A stretch of 35,398 bases of DNA from the NCBI GenBank assembly GCA_030526355.1, contig JAUNDC010000024.1, forward strand, positions 1 to 35,398, given 5' to 3'. The translations under genes were made by a program, and so were the position numbers. Under the pieces are notes generated by a model. That model did not search any database, was not told where the DNA came from, and worked only from the letters and a program-made list of their open reading frames with translations. The DNA is from Bacillota bacterium (GTDB lineage Bacteria > Bacillota > Clostridia > Peptostreptococcales > Anaerovoracaceae). Below, one piece after another: positions 1-7,831 of this stretch; position 1 is the first letter of the stretch; each line of letters starts with the position of its first letter.

Positions 1-60
1 CAACTTTTTTAGGCTATCTATATTTTTCTCTTGATTTTTATATAGTTAGCTACATTATAA

Positions 61-102
61 AAAAAATACCGATTGCAACCTTTCACCTTTGCAATCGGTA
101 TT
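61..102 (-). terminator. Rho-independent terminator or attenuator hairpin at the end of a minus-strand leader
   Basis: A perfect 14-bp stem (65-78 with 89-102) encloses a 10-nt loop and is followed on the minus strand by a run of T (plus-strand A at 61-66). No gene is seen on the minus strand between this hairpin and the promoter at 244-272. It therefore ends either a small RNA of about 180 nt or an attenuated leader of a gene beyond the left edge. Confidence 0.75.
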
Positions 103-243
103 ATCTAACTTCATTAAACACTTCTGGCGGACTCACCTCTTTCTTCAATTGCGAACCTTATCGCGATTCCTTAACAATAACTACTAACAATTCTTTTTCC
201 AAACTCTTCGAATTTTATTAATGTCTTTTCCTTTCTTGAGTAC

Positions 244-272
244 ATTATAACGCTAAGTTGTTAGTATTGCAA
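244..272 (-). promoter_or_regulatory. Sigma-A type promoter driving a short leader or sRNA
   Basis: Read on the minus strand there is TTGCAA (267-272), a 17-bp spacer and a perfect TATAAT (244-249). Transcription would start near 237 and run left to the hairpin at 61-102. The transcript contains a small GCGA/TCGC hairpin (around 159-172) and GC-richer strings. I could not match it to a riboswitch class. The rest of 1-464 shows no coding sequence that I can support. Confidence 0.65.
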
Positions 273-464
273 GAGTTTTTTGAAAATTTAATTATTTTCC
301 TTTGCGCGCTTTAACGCACTCGTTGAGCAAGAACTCAACCTACCCGTTTATCAATCTGAAATCCTCCTCAGCCCATGCTGCAATCTCGTTTAGTAATTTT
401 AAAGATAAAGTCTCCAAACAATGCCGCCACAGCAAAGTTTTGGAGACTTTTCATACAATGTGCC

Positions 465-1493
465 CTACCAAAGCTCCGCCAGTTCGTATATCAGCCTTTC
501 TGTTTTAGTCCAGCCCAGGCACGGGTCTGTTATGGACTTTCCGAAGCATCCCTCACCGATTTTCTGAGCGCCGTCCTCCAGATAGCTTTCTATCATCAGA
601 CCCTTCACCAGCCCGCGGATATCCCCGGACATCTTGCAGCTATGGATAACGTCCTTGCTTATCCTTATCTGCTCCAGATACTTCTTGCCGGAATTTGAAT
701 GATTGGCATCTACGATTACAGCCGGGTTGGCATATTCCTTTTCCTGATATGCCTCATAGAGATCCCTCAGATCCTCATAATGATAATTGGCATGGCTTCT
801 GCCGAATTTATCCACATACCCTCTCAGGATAGCATGTGCATACGGATTGCCTTTGGTGGTGACCTCCCAGCCTCTGAAAAGGAACGTATGCCCGGACTGC
901 GCAGCTGTAATTGAATTCATCATAACGGTGATATCTCCGCCGGTAGGATTCTTCATTCCAACAGGGATGCCCACACCGCTGGCTGTAAGCCTGTGCTGCT
1001 GATCCTCAACAGATCTGGCACCTATCGCCTCATAGCCTATTATATCCGAAAGGTAACGGTGATTCTCAGAGTACAGCATCTCATCTGCACAGGTAAACCC
1101 TGTCTCCTGTGCCGCTCTCAGATGCAGTTTCCTTATGGCAATGATACCGCCCAGCATATCCTCCTTTTTCTCAGGATCCGGCTGGTGCAGCATCCCCTTG
1201 TAGCCAAGACCCACTGTACGCGGTTTGTTGGTATATATTCTCGGAACAATAAAAATCTTGTCGCTGACCTGATCCTGCACATCTCTCAGACGTCCGATGT
1301 ACTCCATAACAGCATCCTCGTTATCTGCCGAACAAGGACCTATAATAAGCAGCAGCTTATCAGACTTGCCTGACAGAATATTCTTCAGCTCCTTGTCACG
1401 GGAAAGTCTGAGTGCAGCAACCTTTTCATCTATAGGAAACTCATTTTTGATTTCCACAGGTGTCGGCAGTTTTCGGGTGAATTCCATTTCCAT
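465..1493 (-). CDS. aroF: 3-deoxy-7-phosphoheptulonate (DAHP) synthase, class I (AroFGH type)
   Basis: Condenses phosphoenolpyruvate with erythrose-4-phosphate, the first step of the shikimate pathway, in the cytoplasm. The 342 residues are close to the 350 usual for the E. coli-type class I enzyme. Visible landmarks are GPCSA (52-56, metal-binding Cys54), KPRT (90-93), GARSVEDQQHR (158-168), the PVGMKN segment (177-182) and DANHS (262-266, His265). E302 and D323 stand where the remaining metal ligands are expected. The ATG at 1493 has a GAGG ribosome site 10 nt upstream. It is divergent from the peptidase operon and shares a 107-bp intergenic region with it. There is no obvious chorismate-mutase or ACT fusion, so any feedback control lies within the barrel. 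Which of the AroF/G/H isozymes it resembles in feedback cannot be told. Confidence 0.95.
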   Translation of the reverse strand: MEMEFTRKLPTPVEIKNEFPIDEKVAALRLSRDKELKNILSGKSDKLLLIIGPCSADNEDAVMEYIGRLRDVQDQVSDKIFIVPRIYTNKPRTVGLGYKGMLHQPDPEKKEDMLGGIIAIRKLHLRAAQETGFTCADEMLYSENHRYLSDIIGYEAIGARSVEDQQHRLTASGVGIPVGMKNPTGGDITVMMNSITAAQSGHTFLFRGWEVTTKGNPYAHAILRGYVDKFGRSHANYHYEDLRDLYEAYQEKEYANPAVIVDANHSNSGKKYLEQIRISKDVIHSCKMSGDIRGLVKGLMIESYLEDGAQKIGEGCFGKSITDPCLGWTKTERLIYELAELW

Positions 1494-1536
1494 AATTATT
1501 TTCCTCTTTTCTTTAATATATTTACCTTAAGTGGTG

Positions 1537-1562
1537 ATTATACATCAGTTTTCATGTATAAT
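1537..1562. promoter_or_regulatory. Divergent promoter dyad between DAHP synthase and the D-aminopeptidase operon
   Basis: A perfect 9-bp inverted repeat (ATTATACAT at 1537-1545, ATGTATAAT at 1554-1562, 8-nt spacer) places a TATAAT hexamer in each arm: 1557-1562 facing right and 1537-1542 facing left. Matching -35 boxes are poor in both directions, which suggests activator-dependent promoters or an operator that covers both -10 regions. Confidence 0.5.
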
Positions 1563-1599
1563 TATAATTACAGAAAAACAAAAAGGAATCAAGAGAAAA

Positions 1600-2397
1600 A
1601 TGAAAATTTATATTAGTACTGACCTTGAAGGCGTATGCGGTATAACAACCTGGGAATCAACCAGGCACGGCGGACAAGGCTACGAGGAAGCCTGCAGGCT
1701 CCTGACCGGTGAGGTTGCCGCTGCCTGTGAAGCAGTAATGGAAATGGGATATGAAGCAGTCGTAAAGGATGGACATGAGGATGCCGTCAACATAGATATT
1801 TCGTCACTGCCCGAAGGGACACAGCTCATCAGAGGCTGGATGACATCCCCTGAGGGCATGATGGGCGGCCTTGACAGCAGCTTCAGCGGTGTAATCTATA
1901 TAGGCTATCACTCGCCTGCAGGCATGGACACCAGCCCTCTGACCCACACAGTTGAATACGACTGGTTCAATCAGGTGAGAGTGAATGGCGGGCTGGCTTC
2001 TGAATTCTCTCTTAACGCCCTGTATGCTGACAGCCTGAATGTACCGTCTCTTCTGATATCAGGAGACGAAGGCATCTGTAACCATGCAGCGGAGCTTTAC
2101 GGAAATATCCTCACAGTACCAACGAAACGCTGTGTCGGAGGTGCTACATGGAACAGGCATCCGTCGGAGGTCTGCAGAGACATCAGAAACAATGTGAAAG
2201 AATCACTCAAAAACATAACAAAGCCTGACTTTAAGGACGGCGAAATCCTTCTGGAAATGGATTTCAAGGATCACCGCAAAGCAAGGGCTGCAGCCTTCTA
2301 TCCCGGCGCACATCTGACCGGCAGCAATACAGTCAGCTACAAAGCATCCTGCGTTCAGGATATGATGACAGCCAAAATGTTCATGTTTGAAATATAG
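1600..2397 (+). CDS. dppA: M55-family D-aminopeptidase (DppA-like)
   Basis: Zinc peptidase of the DppA fold that removes N-terminal D-amino acids from short peptides (family knowledge). The ATG at 1600 gives the family-typical start MKIYISTDLEG. An upstream in-frame extension back to 1531 is unlikely, because AAGGA sits at 1583-1587, 12 nt before this ATG. The expected metal ligands are visible: D8 and E10, H59 in the DGHED segment, H104 in GYHSPAG and E135. H116 stands where the B. subtilis DppA active-site His lies. The 265 residues match the family length. It is the first gene of a three-gene operon with a P1 aminopeptidase and a racemase. No signal peptide is seen, so it acts on imported peptides. 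The exact side-chain preference is unknown. Confidence 0.92.
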   Translation: MKIYISTDLEGVCGITTWESTRHGGQGYEEACRLLTGEVAAACEAVMEMGYEAVVKDGHEDAVNIDISSLPEGTQLIRGWMTSPEGMMGGLDSSFSGVIYIGYHSPAGMDTSPLTHTVEYDWFNQVRVNGGLASEFSLNALYADSLNVPSLLISGDEGICNHAAELYGNILTVPTKRCVGGATWNRHPSEVCRDIRNNVKESLKNITKPDFKDGEILLEMDFKDHRKARAAAFYPGAHLTGSNTVSYKASCVQDMMTAKMFMFEI

Positions 2398-2421
2398 CTT
2401 GTAAGAATACAGGAGTTAAAA

Positions 2422-3498
2422 ATGGGATTACCTGACAATTGCGAATTTACATTTAACAGAAAATACCACCCCGGACATCGCAACCTCATCACTGATGTTC
2501 CGGGCGTCACTGTCGGTCACTGCACCCTGGAGGACGACGGGAAGCATATTCATACAGGAGTGACTGCAATACTGCCCCACGGCGGAAATCTTTTCAGAAA
2601 AAAAACCGCTGCAGGCGTTTCCATCATAAATGGCTTCGGCAAAAGTGCGGGTCTTATCCAGGCTAAGGAGCTTGGAACAATAGAAACACCTGTACTGATG
2701 ACAAACACATTCAGCGTAGGCACTGCCGTATCCGCCCTGACTAAATACATGCTTCAGCAGAACGAAGATATCGGAGTCTCCACATGTACGGTAAACTGCC
2801 TTGTTACAGAGTGTAACGACGGAGAGCTCAATGACATCCGCGGCATGCACGTAACCGAAGAGGATGTGACACGTGCGCTTTGCAGCACAGGCGAAAGCTT
2901 CAGGGAAGGGGCTGTGGGAGCAGGCACAGGAATGATATGTATGGGACTCAAGGGCGGCATAGGCTCTGCATCCAGACTTGTTTCTCTGGACGATAACGAG
3001 TACACCATAGGCGCTCTGGTCCTGTCAAACTTCGGAGAGGCAGGCAATCTGCGCATCGACGGGAAAAGAATCAGCCATAGCTGCGGCACACCCGACCCGG
3101 CAGGCAGCAATGCAGGCGATAAGGGTTCCATAATTATACTAATCGGGACCGACATCCCCATGGACAGCAGACAGCTTGAAAGAATCGCAAAGCGTGCATC
3201 GGCAAGTCTCGGGCGAGTAGGATCCTTCATGGGAACAGGCAGCGGAGATATAGCGATTGCTTTTTCCAATGGAACCATCATTCCACACTACCCGGAAAGC
3301 GCATTTATTGATATGAAAACTGTATCCGAAAGCAGCATAGACAGGGTTTTTGAACCGGCTGTAGAAGCTGTTGAGGAAGCAATAATAAGCTCACTTTACC
3401 ACAGCACAACCACCAGCGGCATAAGGAACAAAACTGTTATGGGTCTGCGGGATATGCTGATAAAGCAGGCTGATATGAAAAAGAAAGGACTTGAATAA
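2422..3498 (+). CDS. dmpA: P1-family (S58, DmpA-type) self-processing aminopeptidase
   Basis: Member of the DmpA/BapA N-terminal-nucleophile peptidases, which cut themselves into two chains and hydrolyse L-aminoacyl, D-alanyl-amide or beta-aminoacyl peptides (family knowledge). The 358 residues are typical. The N-terminal block ITDVPGVTVGHCT (23-35) is characteristic. The probable autocleavage point is G235-S236 in the NAGDKGS segment (230-236), which would make Ser236 the new N-terminal nucleophile. The start has AGGAG 7 nt upstream, and the gene begins 24 nt after the M55 peptidase gene. The residue specificity (L, D or beta) cannot be read from sequence. Next to a D-aminopeptidase and a racemase, it points to peptides with D- or isomerised residues. 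Confidence 0.93.
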   Translation: MGLPDNCEFTFNRKYHPGHRNLITDVPGVTVGHCTLEDDGKHIHTGVTAILPHGGNLFRKKTAAGVSIINGFGKSAGLIQAKELGTIETPVLMTNTFSVGTAVSALTKYMLQQNEDIGVSTCTVNCLVTECNDGELNDIRGMHVTEEDVTRALCSTGESFREGAVGAGTGMICMGLKGGIGSASRLVSLDDNEYTIGALVLSNFGEAGNLRIDGKRISHSCGTPDPAGSNAGDKGSIIILIGTDIPMDSRQLERIAKRASASLGRVGSFMGTGSGDIAIAFSNGTIIPHYPESAFIDMKTVSESSIDRVFEPAVEAVEEAIISSLYHSTTTSGIRNKTVMGLRDMLIKQADMKKKGLE

Positions 3499-3499
3499 C

Positions 3500-4204
3500 A
3501 TGCTTGGAATAATAGGCGGAATGGGACCGATGGCCTCCTCGCTGTTTTACAATATGCTTATAGAGAAAACACCTGCTGACAGAGATCAGGACCATCTGGA
3601 CCTCGTGATGCTGAGCCACGCTTCTATGCCGGACAGAACCGCAGCGATACTGTCAGGAGATGAAGCACAGATAAATCATGTAAAGGAACTTCTCCGCAGT
3701 GATATGAACAAACTGCTGTCGGCAGGCTGCAGCAGGATAGTTATCACCTGCAACACAGCACACTTTTTTGTAGATATGCTGGAGGACGAGGAAAAGCGGC
3801 ACGTGATACACATGATTCGCGAGACTGCAGCTGCAGCAAAAGCAAGACCCGCTCACAGCAAGGCAGCAGTCCTGTCAACCGATGGAACCGCACAAACCGG
3901 CATATACCAGAACGCGCTCGAAGCTGAGGGAATTGATGTATTCACATTATCGGACTGCAACCAGCAGAAGATAATGACCATGATATACGACTATATCAAG
4001 CGCGGACTTCCTGTTCCTGAAGCTATGTGGAATGAAGTGCAAAGTGAAATTGTCGCTGCCGGATGCGATCTGGCAGTGCTGGGCTGTACTGAGCTTTCTA
4101 CCGCCGCACGCCAGCTTGGCCTTGATATATCGGACAAAGGCTTCTACCTTGACCCCATGGATGTGCTGGCTTCAAAATGCATCAGCATTTTTGGAAAGGC
4201 GTAG
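3500..4204 (+). CDS. Aspartate/glutamate racemase family protein
   Basis: Cofactor-independent two-cysteine racemase fold. The catalytic pair is visible as Cys84 in TCNTAH (83-88) and Cys196 in LGCTEL (194-199), and the N-terminal GIIGGMGPMAS motif is typical of the aspartate-racemase branch. I chose the ATG at 3500, one base after the previous stop, with AAAGGA at 3484-3489. An in-frame TTG at 3491 would overlap the upstream gene. The 234-residue length is normal. As the last gene of the operon it could turn D-amino acids released by the two peptidases into usable L-forms, or work on a hydantoin- or arylmalonate-like substrate. Substrate assignment is inference. Confidence 0.9.
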   Translation: MLGIIGGMGPMASSLFYNMLIEKTPADRDQDHLDLVMLSHASMPDRTAAILSGDEAQINHVKELLRSDMNKLLSAGCSRIVITCNTAHFFVDMLEDEEKRHVIHMIRETAAAAKARPAHSKAAVLSTDGTAQTGIYQNALEAEGIDVFTLSDCNQQKIMTMIYDYIKRGLPVPEAMWNEVQSEIVAAGCDLAVLGCTELSTAARQLGLDISDKGFYLDPMDVLASKCISIFGKA

Positions 4205-4234
4205 CCTTCCGCCCTGTTCAGCTCAAAAACCCAC

Positions 4235-4271
4235 AAACCGCCTCTCCGGTTTCCCGGCAAGGCGGTTTTTT
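4235..4271. terminator. Bidirectional terminator between convergent genes
   Basis: A 9-bp stem (AAACCGCCT 4235-4243 with AGGCGGTTT 4260-4268) is followed by T6 on the plus strand. It sits between the racemase gene (ending 4204) and the convergent RocB-like gene (ending 4283), and can serve both. Confidence 0.8.
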
Positions 4272-4282
4272 AAATACACGTT

Positions 4283-5923
4283 TTATTGCTGCTTATTGCC
4301 CAGTAATCTGTCAATGTAATGTATGTATAAATCAGGGAGCACATCGAAGTTGTATGACTTCTCAAGTCTTTCAGTATATTTATGCATATCCTTGCCGGAC
4401 GCTCCGATTACAACTGCCGGAACCTTGAATTTCTTCAGAGCCTCTGTCGGGAACTTGTAGAGAATATCTGTACCGATAAGGTTCTCAAACAGAGCATCAA
4501 AATCTAACCCTTCAGCCAACCATGTATAGCACAGATCGGAGATTCCGTAGTATTCACTGGTCTTCACAGTTTCACCGTGCTCCTTTGCAGCATATTCGAT
4601 AAGCTCATCAATATTTTCGAGCATTTCCGCTGCAGCCTCATCTTCTGTATCAATATTCACATCCGGATAATACGGTGGTAGTACAGAAACCACTATCATA
4701 GGCTTCTTATCCTCATAAAGCTCATAAAGGTGCTTCATCAGCTTCAGACATGTGTCCTGAAGCTCAGGGTTTTCTTTCATATATTTATCGGCACACTCCT
4801 GCATATGAGCTTTGAGATCGCCATTGAAGGTCTTTTCTACAGCCTTGTACATCTCTCCATATGTCATTACACATGGTACTGCTTCATAATGAGCAGGAAC
4901 CCTGCCCGTAAGCTCGGTAAATCCTTCCACCTTCCTGCGCATAAGGTCTGCAGCATTTTCAAATGCCCTCTGCGCAACAGCAGTAAGCTTTTTCATCGTT
5001 TCCTCAGGATTCATCTTTATTGTTGCTATATTGAAGTAAGAAGCAGCATACAAGCTGGTGGAAAGCGAGTAGTTCTCTTTCAGATCCTGCAGCTTTAATC
5101 CTGCCGGAGGAGCACTTGTTATACCATGGTTCTGCTGACAGAATTCCGGTGCCAGCACCATTTCTCTGTATACCTCTGCCGCCATGATATTAGCATCCAT
5201 TCCCAGCAGAGGCTCCTCGCCGTGAGTGGTCTTACCTACGCAGAAAAACATCGGCATAACCTTGCCTGCTCCGCCATACTGGATATATCTGATTCCATCC
5301 TCCTGACCATCAACCATATAGCCTTCCGTCAGCAGGAGACTTCTGTATCTCAATCCGCGCTTTTCTGCGAACTCTGTGAAAAACGGAACAGCCGCCAGCA
5401 TACCTTCTGAGTTTGTTTCCTCTCCGCAAACTGCAACATAAAGTATGTTTCCGTCAAGCCCGGCCTCTGCATAATGTCTCAGCAGCTCGATGCTGAGGGC
5501 ATGACCGAATTTCATATCGATAGTTCCTCTGCCGAAATACCAGTTTCCGCTTTCATAATCCGCCTTTACTTCATCGCTGAGCGGAAGCTCATTAATTCTT
5601 TCGCTTATTTTCTCTATATCATAGGCAATATCTTTAAGTCCGCCAAACTCCTCTATATCAACCACATCGTAGTGCCCTGTCAGAATAACCGTATCCGGAT
5701 TTCCCGGACAACCTTCAAGGTAAGCAGCCACTATTACTCTGTCAAATGGATCGCCCTCCATTGGAATAAGCATTACATTTTCCTCATGCTGCCTGAAATA
5801 AGGCAGCTCCATCAGCAGTTCCTTTATCCTGTAAGCTCCGAGCACCTCGTCTTCTGTTCCTGATATGCTTGGCGCCTCAACAAGCCTTGCAAGATTCTGA
5901 TACAGCATTTCTTTATCTATCAT
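4283..5923 (-). CDS. rocB: RocB-like M20 metallopeptidase
   Basis: M20/ArgE-DapE-type zinc hydrolase of the large RocB subgroup found near arginine-use genes; cytoplasmic. It has 546 residues. Visible metal-site motifs are TGHYDVVD (H84, D86), GRGTIDMKFG (D137) and CGEETNSEG (E168/E169). The ATG at 5923 lies 7 nt after GGGGAGG. The Met two codons earlier is too close to that site, and the upstream in-frame extension to 5992 has no ribosome site. It is transcribed from a near-perfect sigma-54 promoter at 5992-6008, which puts it under one or both enhancer-binding regulators at 7821-10512. In Bacillus, RocB biochemistry is not settled. Here it could be a carboxypeptidase or an N-acyl amino acid or peptide hydrolase. 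Confidence 0.88.
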   Translation of the reverse strand: MIDKEMLYQNLARLVEAPSISGTEDEVLGAYRIKELLMELPYFRQHEENVMLIPMEGDPFDRVIVAAYLEGCPGNPDTVILTGHYDVVDIEEFGGLKDIAYDIEKISERINELPLSDEVKADYESGNWYFGRGTIDMKFGHALSIELLRHYAEAGLDGNILYVAVCGEETNSEGMLAAVPFFTEFAEKRGLRYRSLLLTEGYMVDGQEDGIRYIQYGGAGKVMPMFFCVGKTTHGEEPLLGMDANIMAAEVYREMVLAPEFCQQNHGITSAPPAGLKLQDLKENYSLSTSLYAASYFNIATIKMNPEETMKKLTAVAQRAFENAADLMRRKVEGFTELTGRVPAHYEAVPCVMTYGEMYKAVEKTFNGDLKAHMQECADKYMKENPELQDTCLKLMKHLYELYEDKKPMIVVSVLPPYYPDVNIDTEDEAAAEMLENIDELIEYAAKEHGETVKTSEYYGISDLCYTWLAEGLDFDALFENLIGTDILYKFPTEALKKFKVPAVVIGASGKDMHKYTERLEKSYNFDVLPDLYIHYIDRLLGNKQQ

Positions 5924-5991
5924 AACCATACCTCCCCGGCAGAAATGAATTCTCCGCCAAAAATTTCTATCAATCCAACATTTTATATTCA

Positions 5992-6008
5992 AGCAATTAC
6001 CGTGCCAC
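5992..6008 (-). promoter_or_regulatory. Sigma-54 (-24/-12) promoter of the rocB-like gene
   Basis: On the minus strand TGGCACG (6007-6001), a 4-nt spacer and TTGCT (5996-5992) match the TGGCACG-N4-TTGCW consensus exactly. The start point would be near 5982, leaving a leader of about 58 nt before the ATG at 5923. Confidence 0.85.
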
Positions 6009-6078
6009 TTTTATACGTTGAAAATCAGCTGTTTTCACAGCATTTCGGCAGTACATTCCGCAATAATATCAAATATTT

Positions 6079-6120
6079 TTTTACTGTAAAATTTTTTAGC
6101 CATTATGTGGTTTTTTACAG
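6079..6120. promoter_or_regulatory. Candidate enhancer/operator half-sites (TGTAAA/TTTACA) upstream of rocB
   Basis: TTTTACTGTAAAA (6079-6091) is a palindrome, and CTGTAAAA (6084-6091) is matched by TTTTACAG (6113-6120) as an 8-bp inverted repeat. These lie about 100-140 bp upstream of the expected rocB start point, the usual place for enhancer-binding protein sites. They also lie just before the -35 box of the divergent amidohydrolase gene. The same half-site word makes the dyads at 10580-10594 and 12354-12368. Confidence 0.45.
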
Positions 6121-6122
6121 CA

Positions 6123-6151
6123 TTGACAAACCCATTCAATGGTTTCATAAT
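6123..6151 (+). promoter_or_regulatory. Sigma-A promoter of the first amidohydrolase gene
   Basis: TTGACA (6123-6128), a 17-bp spacer and CATAAT (6146-6151). The spacer holds a near-palindrome (AAACCCATT / AATGGTTT) that could be an operator. The start codon is 34 nt beyond the -10 box, with GAGG at 6173-6176. Confidence 0.7.
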
Positions 6152-6184
6152 TCTAGTTACCAACAAAGGAATGAGGTACATAAA

Positions 6185-7831
6185 ATGAACACTGTATTTT
6201 ACAATGCTAAAATATATATAAGCAAGGGCTGCTTTGCAGAAGCTCTTATGATAACGGGAGGAACGATTACTGCTGTAGGCAGCAGCGCAGATATTCTCAA
6301 AATGACCAAGGATGGTGATGCGAAGTATGACTGTCATGGCAGAACTATAATTCCCGGGCTCAATGATAGCCACCTTCATCTGATGCAGTACGCCGAAACA
6401 CTGAACCAGGCAAATATAGAAAATGTATCGTCAATAGACGAGCTGATTGATGTATGCCGCCGCTTCATCGATGAACATCCCGACAAAGTTTCCCGAGGTC
6501 TCCATGCTATCGGGTGGAATCAGGACAATTTCGCGGATAGCAGCAGACTGCCGGACAGACATGACCTGGATAAAATAAGCACCGATATACCCATTGTGCT
6601 TGAACGCGTTTGCGGGCACATAGCTTCAGCCAACACATGCCTCATCAACTCCCTTGAGCTCGACAAGAACTCATTCAGGTATTCCCCCGGTGAAGTCATG
6701 AGAGATGAGTCAGGCTTCCCTACGGGAATTTTCAGAGGAGGAGCCTGTGTCTACATCAAGGAGGCGGTCGCCGATTTCACCATTGAGGAGAAACGAGCCA
6801 TCCTTATCGATGCTATGAAAAAAGCAGCATCGATGGGCCTTACAAGCCTCCAGAGCAACGATATCGGTGCGGATTTTGATGACACGTACGAAGCTCTCGC
6901 TATGCTGCGTGATATATACGACAAAGAGGAAGCAGCTGTACGCTACCACTTTCAGATGTGCTTCGAGTCTCCGGAGGCCTTTTCGGAATTCATCTCATCG
7001 GATGAATTTACAGGCAATCTGTATTCTGAGGATTCCTGGATCACTCCCGGACCTTTGAAGCTGTACAAGGACGGCAGCCTGGGCGCCAGGACTGCTCTGA
7101 TGAAGGATGGGTATCTCAATGACATAGAAAACAAAGGACTACGCTGGCTGTCATGCGAAGAAATGGATTGTTACTGCTCCATTGCAGCAAAGGCAGGAAT
7201 ACAGGTAGTTACCCATGCAATAGGCAGTCAGGCAATTGCTGAGACCATGGCCAGCTACAGGAAAGCTTTTATTGACGGTAAAAACAAGCTGCGTCATGCT
7301 ATAATACACTGCCAGATCACCGACAGCGAGCTTATCGAGCAGATAGCCCGCGACGACTTTCTCGTCATGGCTCAGCCTGTCTTTATAGACTATGATATGA
7401 ACATTGCAGAAGATCTGTGCGGCAAAGATATCATCTCCACCTCCTATGCCTTCGGAACCCTTCTCAGAAAGGGCGTTCACCTATCATATGGTACAGACTG
7501 CCCGGTGGAGACCTGCAATCCGTTTCTCAATATATACGAAGCTGTTACACGAAAGGACAGAAACGGAAAACCTGAAGCAGGCTTCTATCCTGATGAGGCT
7601 GTTGATGTGGAAACCGCCATTGATGCATACACAGCAGAAAGCGCATATGCACAGCTCCAGGAAAACAGAAAAGGAAGGCTTAAGCCCGGTTTTTATGCCG
7701 ATCTGGTCATCCTCGACAGGGACATCTTCACTATCGATCCTGCTGAAATCAAGGACATCCGACCACTGCTGACAATGACCGGCGGAAGGATTGTATTCAG
7801 CCGCGATCAGGAGCTGCCCTTCAATCTGTAA
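6185..7831 (+). CDS. YtcJ-type amidohydrolase (Amidohydro_3 family), copy 1
   Basis: TIM-barrel metal-dependent hydrolase of the YtcJ / N-substituted formamide deformylase group; 548 residues, no signal peptide. Metal-site motifs are NDSHLH (H63, H65), the KLYKDGSLG segment with the lysine expected to bridge metals, THAIGSQA, HCQITD and YGTDCPVE. The ATG at 6185 gives the normal N-terminus and has GAGG 8 nt upstream. The in-frame extension back to 5945 lies over the promoters and is not believed. Its last 11 bases overlap the end of the convergent regulator gene at 7821. Known family members split N-formyl or other N-acyl/amide bonds. The substrate here is unknown, but the neighbouring permease and RocB-like peptidase suggest an amino-acid derivative. 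Confidence 0.9.
   Translation: MNTVFYNAKIYISKGCFAEALMITGGTITAVGSSADILKMTKDGDAKYDCHGRTIIPGLNDSHLHLMQYAETLNQANIENVSSIDELIDVCRRFIDEHPDKVSRGLHAIGWNQDNFADSSRLPDRHDLDKISTDIPIVLERVCGHIASANTCLINSLELDKNSFRYSPGEVMRDESGFPTGIFRGGACVYIKEAVADFTIEEKRAILIDAMKKAASMGLTSLQSNDIGADFDDTYEALAMLRDIYDKEEAAVRYHFQMCFESPEAFSEFISSDEFTGNLYSEDSWITPGPLKLYKDGSLGARTALMKDGYLNDIENKGLRWLSCEEMDCYCSIAAKAGIQVVTHAIGSQAIAETMASYRKAFIDGKNKLRHAIIHCQITDSELIEQIARDDFLVMAQPVFIDYDMNIAEDLCGKDIISTSYAFGTLLRKGVHLSYGTDCPVETCNPFLNIYEAVTRKDRNGKPEAGFYPDEAVDVETAIDAYTAESAYAQLQENRKGRLKPGFYADLVILDRDIFTIDPAEIKDIRPLLTMTGGRIVFSRDQELPFNL

Noticed and set aside
126..139. T-box-like string (GAGGTGAGTCCGCC on the minus strand) before a terminator hairpin
   Set aside because: The UGGN bases that pair with the tRNA end read UGAG, the leader is short, and no pairing of this string with the terminator arm is seen.
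302..698. Short plus-strand reading frames beside and over the DAHP synthase gene
   Set aside because: No ribosome sites and no recognisable protein features; they lie partly opposite a secure gene or in the leader/terminator region.
5945..6184. N-terminal extension of the first amidohydrolase by 80 codons
   Set aside because: It covers two promoters, lacks a ribosome site, and family members start at the equivalent of the ATG at 6185.
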